From: Entoloma clypeatum
Taxonomy: Eukaryota > Basidiomycota > Agaricomycetes > Agaricales > Entolomataceae
DNA length: 64,000 nucleotides
Direction: 5' to 3'
Assembly: GCA_963565915.1 (NCBI GenBank)
Contig: OY751485.1
Location: 124,001 to 188,000 of the forward strand
In this document: positions 19,322 through 30,163 of the stretch, one piece after another
Layout: every line of letters begins with the position of its first letter
Numbering within the stretch: position 1 is the first letter of the stretch
Notes under the pieces: model-generated
What the model was told of the DNA's origin: nothing
What the model saw: only the letters and a program-made list of their open reading frames with translations
The model's database searches: none
Translations under genes and position numbers: made by a program

Positions 19322-22300
19322 ATCCCCCGCTGGCTCTGACAAATCGATATGAATGTTTGCCTATAGACTCTTACGTACATAAGGACATTGTAAAATCTTG
19401 GTTTCAGAAACTTACGGATGCTGCAGTTACGTACAATAAAATACTATTAGATAAACCTAGTAGGAAAGAAAAACCAAAAAAAGATGAATCGGACCTAGAT
19501 ACACTTGTAAACTATATCATTGGGGAGCCCTCAGAAACGAGGCTTGGTTCGTCCCCTACGGATGAATGCTTAATTCCCTGTGACAAAGAATCAGATAATT
19601 TAACTAGGCAAACGGACTCTATGGGGGAACCATCTTTTATTCGATCCGCTTCTCTGGAAAAGGAGCTTATGATGAAAATCACGCTGGAAACGTTGCAGGA
19701 CAAACGCACATTTGATGTTGAAGCATTATTAGACTCAGGGGCGACAGGGATGTTCATAGATCTGGACTTCGCCAAAAGGAACAACATTAAATTAAGGGAA
19801 CTACCTTTCCCCATTCGGGTCTACAACGTTGATGGCACGCTTAACCAAGGAGGTTCGATCACGCATGAAGCAGTCATGGCTATGCGGTATAAAGGACATG
19901 TGGAGATAGCCGTGTTTGAGGCATGCAACCTAGGGAAAGCTAAAATTATTGTTGGACATACCTGGCTGAAACGCCATAATCCAGAAATCGATTGGGAAAA
20001 GGCGGAAATTAAACTATCAAGATGTCCAGAAGAATGTGGCATGCGTCGAACACGTTATTTAAATAAAACTGCAAGAACCAGATGGGGCGGAAGAATGGAA
20101 GAAGTAGTAGAAGGAAATGAGGAAGAAATGGAGGAGGAAGTAATCCACACGCTCAGGGCAGCCAAAGGAGAACCCTCAGATGAAGTACCGGCAGAACAGG
20201 TTGTCCCCCGGAAATATCACAAATATTTATCAGTCTTTGAAAAGAAAGCATCGGAGAGATTACCAGTCAGGAAACCATGGGACCACGCTATAGACTTAAA
20301 ACCGGATTTCGTACCAAAAAAGGCCAAAGTCTATCCCCTGTCACCGGATGAAAGGAAAGAAGTATCCGAATTTGTAAACGATCAATTACGCAAAGGATAT
20401 ATTCGACCTACCAAGTCACCACAAACTTCGCCAGTATTCTTTATACCCAAAAAAGACGGAAAGAAACGAATGGTACAGGATTACCGACACATTAACAGCT
20501 GGACCGTTCGCAATAATTATCCACTCCCGTTGATTCCGGAATTGATCGATAAATTAAAGGGAAAGAAAAGGTTTACCAAAATGGACCTCAGATGGGGGTA
20601 TAACAATGTACGCATCAAAGAAGGAGACGAGTGGAAAGCGGCATTCACAACCCCAGATGGAGCTTTCGAACCAACAGTTATGTTCTTCGGATTAAATAAT
20701 TCCCCAAGCACGTTTCAAACTATGATGAACGACATATTTAGAGACTTGATTGATCAAGGAGACGTAGTTATCTATATCGATGATATATTGGTAGCAACTG
20801 AAGGAGAAAAAGGACACAGTGAAATTGTGGAGGAAATTCTAAAAAGATTACGAGAAAACGACTTATTCTTAAAACCAGGAAAATGTTTCTTTGACCGAGA
20901 CGAAATAGAGTTCTTAGGGTTAATTATTGGGAAAGACGGAATTCGAATGGATCCTTCAAAAGTAGACGCCATCAAACAATGGCCGAAACCAACAAAAGTC
21001 AAAGAAGTCCAGTCGTTTCTAGGATTGGCCAATTTCTATCGAAGATTTGTCAAGGACTTCTCTAAAGTGGCAGGGCCACTACATAAATTAACAAGGAAAG
21101 AAACAATCTGGAATTGGAAAGAGGAACAGGAGGAAGCATTTGATATGCTAAAGAAATTATTTACGAAGGCACCTATATTAGTATCTCCCGATCCGGATCG
21201 GAAGTTGAGAGTAGAATCAGACGCATCGGACTTTGCTACAGGAGCAATTCTATCTATGGAATGCGAGGATGAGAAATGGAGGCCATGTGCCTTTCTATCT
21301 AAAGGATTAAATGATGTGGAACGAAATTATGACGTACACGATAAAGAAATGCTGGGCATAATTCGAGCGCTGGAAGCATGGAGACACCACCTTGAAGGAG
21401 CCAAACATGAGGTCGAGATCTGGACCGATCATAAAAACCTCGAATACTTCATGCAGGGACGAAAGCTTAATCGCAGACAAGCACGCTGGGCGTTGTATCT
21501 AACACGCTTCAACTTTAAATTAATACACAAAGCTGGCACCTCAATGGGAAAGGCGGACGCTCTTTCGAGAAGGGTCGATCATAGAAAGGGGGTGGAAAAT
21601 GACAACGAAGACGTAACATTATTAAAACCGGAATACTTCCACTTGCGAGCAATGGATCGAGGTCACATACTTATTGATGGAGAAGAAAGTAAACTATTAA
21701 AACGCATCAGGGATGCCAAAGAGTTTGACGAACAAGTGTTGAAAGCAGTGGAAGAGTTAAAGAAAACAAATACCAAAACATTGCGCGCAGATGAATGGCA
21801 TGAAGAGCAGGGACTCTGGTTACATAGAGGAAAGGTTTATGTTCCGAAAAGTCAGGAACTCAGGGAGGAAATAATTAAATTACACCACGACAACCCAGTT
21901 GCAGGACACCCAGGGCAGTGGAAGACCCTGGAATTGGTTACACGAAATTATTGGTGGCCTAGTATTACAAACATGGTCAAAGCATACGTCGAGGGCTGCG
22001 ACAGATGTCAACGATCAAAAAACGTGCCTCAACCGCTAGCCGGTAAATTAAAAGCAAACACGGAACATGCAGGACCATGGAAACATGTTACAGCAGATTT
22101 TATCGTAGGACTCCCAGAAGCTCAGGGGTACAACGCAGTATTAGTCGTGGCTTGCAGATCAACAAAGCAATCACACTTTATCAAAACACGCGATGAAGTC
22201 TCAGCAGAAGGATTAGCTAAACTATATCGGGACGAAGTCTGGAAACTTCATGGATTGCCAGAATCATTAACGTCAGATCGAGGACCACAATTTGCGGCAA

Positions 22301-23238
22301 TATTTATGAAGGAACTAAATAAAATATTGGGGATCACAACTAAATTATCAACGGCGTATCATCCGCAAACAGACGGACAGACGGAACGCATCAACCAGGA
22401 GTTGGAACAATATCTAAGATCATTTATTTCCCATCGGCAAACAGATTGGCCCGAATGGATGGCAACCGCGGAGTTCGCCTATAATAATAAAATTCACACG
22501 GCAACTCAGTTTTCGCCGTTCTTTGTAAATTATGGGTTTAACCCTAGGATGGGCGTAGAACCTCGGAGGGCAGAAAAGTCAGAACCGGCAAAAGAATTCG
22601 CAGAGCGAATGAAGAAGATTCATGAGGAGGCGGAAGCGGCGCTAGTAAAAGCACGAGAAGAGATGGAACGGTATGCGAACCTGAAACGGGGTGATGCACC
22701 AGTTTACCAAGTTGGTGACAAAGTTTGGTTATCGACTAAAGACCTGAAGTTGAACCGACCCTTAAAGAAACTTGCCGAACGATGGATTGGACCCTATACC
22801 GTAACCAAAATCATTTCGTCACACGCCGTAGAACTTAAATTACCGAAAACCTGGAAAATCCACCCGGTCATCAATGTATCACGAGTCCGATTATTTAAGG
22901 AACCACTATTTATGTCACAAAGGGTGCAGGCACCAAACCCGATAGTTATCAATGGCGAAGAGGAGTACGATGTCGCAAAAGTTATTGACTCAAGGTTGAA
23001 GAGAGGAAAACTGGAATATTTAGTGCAATGGGAGGGTCTGACTCAGGACCACAACACGTGGGAACCCGAGGATCACCTAGAACATGCCAAGGAAGCGGTG
23101 GAGGACTTCTTTAAATTAAACCCGAATGCACCTCGGCGCTTACGCGCAAACATCTTTGAAGGATTGGAATTTAAACCATATGAAAATTTCACGAACACCC
23201 CGGACGACATCATATCTCGCCTGGAAGTCGAGATCTAG
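19304..23238 (+). CDS. pol: Gyp2 Pol polyprotein: PR-RT-RNase H-IN-chromodomain
   Basis: Open in the -1 frame relative to gag; the first ATG lies far inside, so it is probably made as a Gag-Pol fusion. Domains, counted from codon 19357: retropepsin with DSGATG (D126), reverse transcriptase with YIDDIL (about 472), RNase H (ESDASDFATGAIL, then TDHKNLEYF) and an integrase HHCC zinc module (LHHDNPVAGHPG...CDRCQ, about 841-884). The integrase core has D in TADFIVG (about 912), D in SDRGPQF (about 973) and E in TERINQE (about 1009). A C-terminal chromodomain follows (VIDSRLKRGKLEYLVQWEG...NTWEPEDH, about 1205-1250), which in this clade directs integration toward methylated histone H3. All key residues are present. 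Confidence 0.95.
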
Positions 23239-23249
23239 AAAGGGGGTAA

Positions 23250-23537
23250 TGTTATGATCGTATTTTCACTTTTCACTCTATCTTATCTTATCTCGATCTT
23301 ATCTTATCTACATCATATCGCACATGAGGACATCTTATCATTATCACGCAGCATGACGCTGCCACAACGCAGCCTCATGGAATTTACATATATAAGTAGA
23401 GTACTTTCACTTGTATTCGATAGCTTGTTCTCTTGAGATTCCCGCTGGGTCTCTGGGCAATTCAGTTCACTTCACATTTTCCACTTCGTTCTTAAGTTTG
23501 GGCTCGCGACGTCGTTTGACTTAGCGTCGCCTCAACA
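23250..23537 (+). repeat. 3' LTR of Gyp2
   Basis: 288 bp, preceded by the polypurine tract AGAAAGGGGG (23237-23246). It differs from the 5' LTR at two positions (ttcactC/T, attcG/Aatag). Flanked by the GTCTC duplication. Confidence 0.95.
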
Positions 23538-23790
23538 GTCTCAAGAGCCAAGACCCCAGCTTGAGGAGATTCTTGTGGTCAGAATATTGAACTTGATGAT
23601 CAAGAGTATACAACTGTTGATGATACTACCACATGGATTAATAACAACATAGGAGAACATGGACAGCCACATTCTCACTCACGCAATCTTCGCCTCCCCA
23701 GTCAATTATACCATGAGATGATACAGCCACATGATGCCAACTCTGAACACCCGATTGCAGATACTCAACATGCTTTCTCAAATCATGAGA
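23538..23790 (-). pseudogene. KDZ transposase, part upstream of the Gyp2 insertion
   Basis: On the minus strand QQLYTLDHQVQYSDHKNLL and KLGSWLLRRTRHCHE are read just upstream of the insertion and run in frame into CHEKRLAAEEVL at 17388. This confirms one gene on both sides of Gyp2. Further upstream only traces such as GIIDWGGEDC and YHQQ survive, with frameshifts and stops. Beyond about 23790 no KDZ motif can be followed, so the N-terminal catalytic half is lost or unreadable. Confidence 0.6.
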
Positions 23791-24489
23791 GCTCTCACCC
23801 ACATCCCGTTGGACGTTGTCAAGATCAAGAAGGTCAACCTGTTCCTGGAGCAATTCCCCAGTCACAAAAACCTCATGCACTTGCCAAGAACTTCCATTGT
23901 GCGAGCCATGACACTTGCAAGGAGTATCTGCATCAACCTCCTGATAGTTGTGGTTCAAGCTAGCATCATGACAGAAATCAGTCAAGACTCCATGCCACAT
24001 ATGATCATGACCATAAGCAGTCCCTACCTCAGCAAATCACCCAGCCACGCACACATCTAGAACCAGTTCAGCAAATCATTCAATCACAATCCCGTTATAC
24101 TCCACAATTCAACAATCACAGCATAGCGAGGTCTCATGGACTCAGTATGGAGCCACCAGTGAAAAAAAGGAAGGTTCATGATATTGATGATGGAACCACC
24201 TGTCCTATGGTCCCAATGCCTTGATGCCTGGAATCCAGACCAATGCACTGGCAGGACCTTTGCACCCTCAATCTTCTCAGTTAGGGATGCCATGCCAAGC
24301 TGGAGAATCGTCACAAGGGTACCATACTTCAATTTTTCCTGAAGATGATGATCTTTATCATGATGATTATGATATGTATTATGACAATTACTAAGCATGA
24401 TCTCTACCTGTGTCACCAATATGTCTATTATATCCTTTATTTCTGTGATTTGTACATGTACTCAACTTTGCAATGTGAGCATCCTGAAT
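23791..24489. other. Decayed sequence, no gene recognised
   Basis: Short interrupted frames occur on both strands. One plus-strand frame reads EPPVKKRKVHDIDDG near 24150, which looks like a nuclear localisation signal but has no gene context. It ends in a poly-T run at about 24490-24507. Confidence 0.4.
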
Positions 24490-24507
24490 ATGTTTTTTTT
24501 TTTTTTT

Positions 24508-25080
24508 TCTGTGCTGAAGTGTAAACAACCAAGGGCTTAGTGTTCCAGACTTCTGACCACAGAATAGAGTGTCCCACATGCATAGACTGTCCCAAATTGA
24601 CAATGGTCCTGTCCCAATATGCTGGGGATGGCCCAAAAACCCTGAGATGGACCAATGGGTTGTTCCATGTACATGGGCTGCCCCAGGGTAGATATGGTCT
24701 TGTCCCAATATATGGGAGATGGCCCAGAAATCCTGGGACAGACCCACAAATATGGGATGGTCCTGCATGCTGGTTATGGGGAGGTTCACAACATCTGAGA
24801 CAAGACCAAGAACAAGTGGGCTTGTCCCAGATATGTGGGCAATTCCACACTATATCAGACAAAGGCCACTCTGAAAAGTGATCCCAATGGGCATCAAGAT
24901 AGTCCTATGGAACAGACCAGGGTATATCCTGGGCAAGACCATTGAAATTAGTACAAGACCTGCCCTTAGACCTTGTTAGAGTGGTCTTTTCCAGTGGGAA
25001 AAACTACTCTAAGAAGGCTTCCTTAGGGATTGCCTGAAGTGATTAAACCCCTATGTGGTATATTTCTGCTACAGTGGGGC
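24508..25080. repeat. Dispersed repeat R1, inverted copy without the hAT insertions
   Basis: The reverse complement of 24540-24840 follows 1-161, 2070-2191 and the first bases after 10847 as one uninterrupted sequence. It has a single CAGCCCAT and a single ATTCTGTG where hAT-1 and hAT-2 are inserted in the other copy. It is an in-window empty-site control. Confidence 0.8.
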
Positions 25081-25430
25081 GAGGTCTTTACACTACCCCC
25101 CCCATGTATTTCATGCAGATCCGCATGGAATTACATGGCCTCTATATGGAATCTGAAGACCTAGTTTTGTTATGTAACATAAGCTCAGAGTCTCAGTCAG
25201 CCCACACAGATCTGCATGGAATTTCTCATTTCAGCTCAGATTCCACAGAATTATTCCATCTGCATCTGAACTGTCTGCATTCGGACTGTTTGGATGTCTG
25301 AGGATGGCCGCATAACTACTTAGCAAAATTAATTGTCTACAACAAAAGTTGAACCACAAGCCTCAAGATCACACATGAGAATCAATGCAACACATAATCA
25401 TTGCACCACAGAGTCTTGTGAAGCTCCTTG
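25081..25430. mobile_element. hAT-like left end with tRNA-like module
   Basis: Begins GAGGTCTTTACACTACCCCCC, the same terminus as hAT-1 and hAT-2, followed by CAGATCCGCATGGAATT-type subterminal words. A minus-strand tRNA-like stretch (about 25340-25425: TGGTGCAATGATT, then GGTTCAACTTT) lies about 260-350 bp in, the same distance as in hAT-1. No matching right end with an 8-bp duplication was found. Confidence 0.45.
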
Positions 25431-26099
25431 GTCATCAATGGTACATGTGACCTTCTCAAGCCATGTCACATGCACATAAACAAATGCCATCAACACACCA
25501 CGTCAAACCTCAACCACCACAACTAATAAAATTCGTGACTGGATGGACAGGTCAAGTCAATGTGTGGGTTTTCAACTGCTGAACCCACAGTTGTGCCTGA
25601 AACACGACCTCAACTTGATTATGTGCAACATGGAAGTCACATACCTGAGCCAAACACACTCAAAGTGCAGCCACTGATGCATCAAAATACCTGAGTGGTA
25701 AGTGTAAACTCTGATCCAACCCTGAATACATTATCACAAAGTGCTTTCCTGGTAAATTTCTTCAACACAAGTTGATCAGTTCGAACCCATTCGAACGAGT
25801 TCACAAAACTTTGCCTTTGTCTGAACCCTGGACTGAACTTTCGGTTCAGTTCAGCAAGGCCATTGAACTTTGAACTGAACTGTGGCAGCACTAATCACAA
25901 TGGATTTGTTCTACTTTGACAAAATCTTGTTTGCTTAATGGTACAGAGAATCAGCAGGGCCTCATGGGTGGGGAAGATAATGACATCAGGTCAAACTCCG
26001 CTGGATGTGGGAATCATTTCTACAATGTCAACATGTTCTGTTTGTGATCAACAGAAAGATTTGAGTGGACTCAAATTGGAGTGCAAAAAACAAAAATGC
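25431..26099. other. No gene seen
   Basis: AT-rich sequence with a short inverted stretch of GTTCAGTTCA/TGAACTGAAC words at 25815-25880. Nothing else recognised. Confidence 0.4.
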
Positions 26100-26261
26100 A
26101 GGATCATGATTGAAAATGTTTGGTGACATTCATATGGGCAGGTGTGGCTGAATATCCATGTGGATCCATGTGGACCATGTGGATTCCACGGATTCCGCAC
26201 AGATCCACACAGACTATGCAGAATTCCACAGACTCCACACAGAGTCTGACTATTGGGTGAC

Positions 26262-26288
26262 CAATATATATATATATATATATATATA
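26262..26288. repeat. (TA)n microsatellite
   Basis: About 13 TA dinucleotides, a simple repeat that varies by slippage. Confidence 0.9.
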
Positions 26289-26449
26289 ATTCCACATGGA
26301 GTCTGTGCAGATTGACACAGACTCTGCGTCAATTGCACAGACTGCTTGACAAAAAGTAAAATAATATTAAATTAAATTTAAAAAATGGGGGCTTGGAGCA
26401 GCCCCAAGGCCCCCCGAGCCTGGCCTCTCTGTCGCTGCTATCGCATCTC

Positions 26450-26970
26450 CATTGTTGGTGGGGGCTTCCTCTCACCACTGTGGCCTTCTTGTCGTTATGG
26501 TCTCCCTGTTGCCACTGTGGCCTTCCTGTTGCCATTGTGGCCTCCCCCTCATTGCTGTGGTCTCTCATTGTCGTTGGGTCCTCCTTGTTGTCATTGAGTC
26601 CTCCTTGTTGTCGCTGTGGTCTCTCATTGTCGTTGGGTCCTCCTTGTTGTCATTGGGTCCTCCCCGTTGTTGTTGGGTCCTTCTCATCATTTGGTCCTTC
26701 TTGGGTCCTCCTCATTATTGTTTGGTCCTTGTCAGATCCTCCTCCTTGTTGGGTCCTCCTTGTCGTTTGGTTGTCATTGGGTTGTTGTCGTTGTCGTTTG
26801 GCTGTCATCGCCCTCTCACTGGTGCCAAAAACGACTAGAGGGGGCTGTCTAGCCCCCTCCCCACCTTGCCGATCCCAAAAACAATGAGAGGGGGCTAAAG
26901 TGCCACCTCCTCATCTTGCTGAAGCTGAAAACAATGAAAGGGGGCTAGAGTGTGCCCTCCCCATCTTGTG
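26450..26970. repeat. GGGTCCTCCTTGTTGTC minisatellite and GAGGGGGCT units
   Basis: At 26450-26800 short imperfect repeats of TCCTCCTTGTTGTCATTGGG occur. At 26840-26950 three GAGGGGGCT...CCCCCTCCCC units follow, resembling the 1257-1760 array. Long open frames here follow from composition and are not taken as genes. Confidence 0.65.
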
Positions 26971-27279
26971 TCGCCTCTCTGTCGCCTCCACATTGTTGCT
27001 TGGCACCCTCTCTTGCCACTGGCAGCTCTCTGCTCTTGTTGGGTGGCTTCTTGTTGTTGGGTGGTGTCCCTGTTGTTGTTGGTGCCTCTGTCTCATTTGT
27101 AGTCTTCCTCGTTGTCTACAAGTAGTTTAAAAACAATGTTAGTAATGAAAAAAAGAATAAATGAAAAGAAAAAAACATACCCAATGGCTCAGGACGTCTC
27201 ACAAGACCTCCCCAGCCTCCCTGTTCATGTGGCTCGCGTTGTTCCAGCCATCATCATCCTTGGTCTGTTTCAGTTCTCG

Positions 27280-27480
27280 TGTCACCCTAGTCATCATCAT
27301 TGTTATTGTCATTGTTGGCATCCTCGTCATTGTCATCCTTGTTGGTGTTGGTATTGGTGTTGTTGTTGCTATTGTTGCTATTGCTGTTACTGTTGCTGCT
27401 GCTGCTGCTGCTGGTGTTGGTGTTGGTGTTGTTGTTGTTGTTGTTATTGTTGTTATTGCTGCTGCTGCATTTGCCGCCAT
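27280..27480. repeat. Trinucleotide array (GTT/GCT/ATT)
   Basis: Long runs of GTTGTTATTGTTGCTGCTG-type triplets. On the minus strand it would encode Asn/Ser/Thr/Asp runs that continue into a short segment (DDDGWNNASHMNREAG), which parallels the coding-like stretch at 810-870 in hAT-1. Confidence 0.75.
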
Positions 27481-27652
27481 CGTGGTCGCCTAGCCGCTCG
27501 GCAGCCGTTCTGTGGTGTGATGGTGGTGGTTGATGTTGACGTGTTGACATGTTGATGTGTTGACATGTTGAGATGTCACATTGTTGATGGGTAACCCTAA
27601 AGTAGGTGTAGTGGAAGGATATTTGTAATAACTATTATTGGTGGATAATAAT

Positions 27653-27740
27653 GCCACTGTAGTCTAGTGGTCTTGTGTACTGTACTAGTATGGCTAATAT
27701 TGTCCTAGAGCACACGGGTTCAATTCCTGCCCATTGCAAA
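27653..27740 (+). other. tRNA-like sequence with A and B boxes
   Basis: TAGTCTAGTGG fits the A-box consensus and GGTTCAATTCC fits the B-box exactly, about 60 nt apart, with a CACGGGTTCAATTCCTGCCC T-arm-like context. The acceptor stem is not convincing, so it is probably a tRNA-derived Pol III promoter remnant. It lies 240-330 bp inside the right end of hAT-3, pointing outward. Confidence 0.45.
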
Positions 27741-28154
27741 GTTTTGCAACAGGTGACAAATATGTCACAATAGTCCAAGTACTCCATTCAGAACGCACAT
27801 GGACAGAATTTGGTCCGTGTCCATCCACATATTTGCATGGAATTGTCCAAGTAAATTCTGATATTCTGTGTGGAATATGCAAATTCCATGTGAGTTGGTG
27901 TAATTCTGCGTGGAATAAATTGGTGGGATCTCATACAAAAACTGAGTTTCTGAGATGGCATGAATCCATGTGGAACTGGTGGGGGAGAGTAAAGTACTCA
28001 GAAGAGATGGGCCTCCAGTTATTAAGAATATCCTGGTAGTTTTTCTAACATGCAAGGATTTTTATCCCACAGGGTTTTTTCTGTGCAAAGGTTTTGACAC
28101 ACCTGGTAGATTTTATTAACCCAAGAGCAACACTGTGCTCAGATTGAAGGGGAG

Positions 28155-28292
28155 TGTTTGAATAGGCAACCTGAGCCCAGTAGTATATATTTATAGAATA
28201 CCTCCTATTTGTATTATATAATACTTAAGTCACCATAATAGGAGAATAACTGAATCTCCTCCAATCCACCATCTTAAGCCCTATTTCTAACA
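28155..28292 (+). repeat. Small LTR-like sequence, 138 bp
   Basis: Runs from TGTTTGAATAGG to CCTATTTCTAACA, with a polypurine-like GATTGAAGGGGAG immediately upstream and TATATATTTATAG inside. It looks like a solo or 3' LTR. No partner LTR or target duplication was found. Confidence 0.4.
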
Positions 28293-29081
28293 TTTCGAGC
28301 TTGCATACCATAATGGAAATACAGACAATATAGGTGATAGAAAGGCTATTTGTGGACAAATCAAGGAATAACCTTGATTTTGGTGTGAATTTGACCAATG
28401 TCTAACAAACGAGTACCCTGAACCCCTACCTTTGCATGAAAGAATATGTAGAATTACTATATATGGGTCACAAATCACTATACACAACTCACCAGTCACC
28501 ATGACTCATGACCCACAAGTCACAAATCACGACTCATGAGTCACATGGTCCACATGATAAGGGTCACATGACAACACATCTGTGTGACAAGTGACTTCCA
28601 AGTTAGGTAACACAACATGTGACTTTGCCAATGTGGCCTCAACTTGAAGGCTCTTTGTCTCAATAACAGTTCTGCCAATTCCTTGCTACTTTCTAGAATT
28701 GGACTTCTATATGATACCTTTGATTTTGTAGCATAGCTTCTCAGAAATTTTGGTTTTGGTTTATAAGTATATACCTATACAAGGTAGTGATAATCTGCCA
28801 CCCTTCCAAATCCTCATAGTCAACCCCTATTGCTCACATTCACTTCCCAATGTCACCACCTCCTCCAGAGAACCCCACTTTCTCAAATTCAAAACAGAGT
28901 GAGAAAGATGGAGGGAAAAGGTGGTGGTAGGAAACAGTAGGGGGGTGGAGAAAGTATGGTGGTAAGTGCGAGGAAGGGAGAAAGGGAAAACCAACAGTGT
29001 GAACAGGAGAAGGAAAGTGGTGGAGAAAAAAATGAAAATGTCGCAAAGGGTTTACAGAAAAGCAAGGAAAAAGAGGGGGGG
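28293..29081. other. No gene seen
   Basis: 28490-28620 is dense in GTCAC/GACTCATGA words. 28860-29080 is purine-rich on the plus strand. No supported gene. Confidence 0.45.
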
Positions 29082-29565
29082 TGTTAAGAACTGATCGACA
29101 AAACATCGGAGCTACGTCGGACGTGTCGGAAGGTCGGAGGGTCAGAGCGCGTGCAACGTAGGGGCAAGGACTTGGCTTCAACTTGTGTGTTGCGCCCTCG
29201 CTAATATGTTGGTGTCCTTATTTCGGAGGATCGGAGGATTGGAGGTCGGAGGTCGGACTCAAGTTAAGAGTCGGAAAGAGGACGGGAGGTGTGATGTCGA
29301 ATCTAAGTTGATATTCAAACTGAAGCTAATACACAATTCTACATAAGTTTAAATACTATGTCGGAGGACGTGTGGCTTCGTCGGAGTCGGATAATGAGTG
29401 GCTGTCGGAGATTCTTAACATAAGTAAAATGGTCGGATGTAAGTAATGTACGTAGTAACGAGATTCATAACAGTAAGTATGCATAATAAGTATTAGTCAA
29501 AATGTCGGAGGTGTCGGAGGTGTCGGGATTGGTCGGAGATCATCGGAATGGATCGGAATGTAACA
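29082..29565 (-). repeat. Candidate LTR, 484 bp, rich in GTCGGAG words
   Basis: Ends TGTTAAGAAC...GGAATGTAACA. On the minus strand it is preceded by AAGGGGGAAATAC (29566-29580 region), a tract like those before other Ty3 3' LTRs here, so minus orientation is favoured. The plus side also has a purine run, AAAAAGAGGGGGGG, before it. The word CTCCGAC (minus) recalls the ACTCCG bias of Gyp1. No partner and no target duplication. Confidence 0.4.
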
Positions 29566-29667
29566 GTATTTCCCCCTTGGGGCCGAACCCATGAGGCCTA
29601 AGGACCTAGGTGGTCGGTGCGCGTGAACTGCGTCATGTGATGCGTTGGTTGAAAATACCGTCTGAGT

Positions 29668-29672
29668 GGTTC
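29668..29672. repeat. 5-bp target site duplication of Gyp3-A (left)
   Basis: GGTTC, repeated exactly at 46060-46064. Confidence 0.85.
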
Positions 29673-30061
29673 TGTTACGGACTTACCGGTTTGTATGTTA
29701 CGCACTTTTCCCTTGCATTGTACCTTCGTTATTTCTTTGACTCAGCGGACCGCTTATTCATTTACCTTTACACTACCATTCTCCTTTAGTATACTTCGCT
29801 CCCGCGCTGACTCGCACTCCGCAGTAGGGATTACTCAGTCCGCAGTCGTCTGACTCACTTCGCACTGCCTTTCCACAGTTACTGACTCATCCGCACTGCC
29901 TTCCGCAGCTACTGACTCATTCGCTACCGCTCGTAGCCAGTACTATATAAACCCCATGTACCATAGTTACATTCCTTAGATTTAGCAATCACATTGCTCT
30001 TCGCCTTTCCATCTTCCTGCATACTCTGCCCGAACCTTGGAACGGTTTGTTACGCATAACA
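29673..30061 (+). repeat. Gyp3 left LTR (U3 subtype A, R-U5 subtype B)
   Basis: 389 bp, TGTTACGGACTTACC...GCATAACA. TATATAA is at 29944-29950, and the predicted start is AGATTTAGCAA at 29978-29988. It carries A-type variants up to about 29968 and B-type variants from about 29993 on. Confidence 0.9.
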
Positions 30062-30063
30062 AG

Positions 30064-30074
30064 TTGCTAAATCT
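30064..30074 (+). promoter_or_regulatory. Self-complementary primer-binding site of Gyp3-B1
   Basis: TTGCTAAATCT, 2 nt after the LTR, is the exact reverse complement of 29978-29988. The same 11-mer follows the 5' LTRs at 47617-47627 and 58177-58187. Confidence 0.7.
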
Positions 30075-30163
30075 CGTTAGGTTCGCCCAGAGCGAAGAGA
30101 GCAACTACCAGACAAGTCAAGACGTCGCGCTTCTTTGAAGACTTCACCAGTAACCCATTCAGC

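Larger units (their letters stand above)
17389..23537 (+). mobile_element. Gyp2, complete Ty3/Gypsy chromovirus
   Basis: 6149 bp with two 288-bp LTRs, 5-bp duplication GTCTC (17384-17388 and 23538-23542), open gag and pol, a primer-binding site and a polypurine tract. The LTRs differ at two positions by eye, so the insertion is recent. Order gag-PR-RT-RH-IN-chromodomain is that of chromoviruses. It is inserted in an exon of the KDZ gene in the opposite orientation. No inactivating mutation is seen, so it is the best candidate for an autonomous element in the window. Confidence 0.95.
26100..27983. mobile_element. hAT-3, diverged inverted relative of hAT-1 (limits approximate)
   Basis: The right end at about 27975-27983 reads, reverse complemented, GAGTACTTTACTCTCCCCCACC, a hAT-1-type terminus. 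Going inward the order of parts mirrors hAT-1: tRNA-like module, Asp/Asn-rich coding-like stretch, GAGGGGGC units, an AT-rich segment (26345-26385) and CACATGGAGTCTGTGCAG words. The opposite end is not clearly visible near 26100-26160, and no 8-bp duplication was confirmed. Confidence 0.4.

Noticed and set aside
23718..24190. Plus-strand His/Gln/Pro-rich frame with a PPVKKRKV nuclear-signal-like end
   Set aside because: Interrupted by stops. Its first part lies opposite the KDZ traces and no conserved domain is seen, so it is not annotated as a gene.
26385..26890. Plus-strand frames of 128-164 codons rich in Ser/Leu/Pro/Cys
   Set aside because: They lie in a TCCTCCTTGTTGTC repeat with overlapping open frames, so they reflect composition, not a gene.
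25081..27983. Treating 25081 and 27983 as the two ends of one 2.9-kb hAT-like element
   Set aside because: The 8-bp flanks differ (AGTGGGGC and AGAAGAGA), and the internal order suggests that the right end belongs to a separate hAT-1-like unit beginning near 26100.
28840..29181. Minus-strand 113-codon Pro/Phe-rich frame
   Set aside because: It lies in a purine/pyrimidine-biased stretch and runs into the candidate LTR, with no start context or homology.
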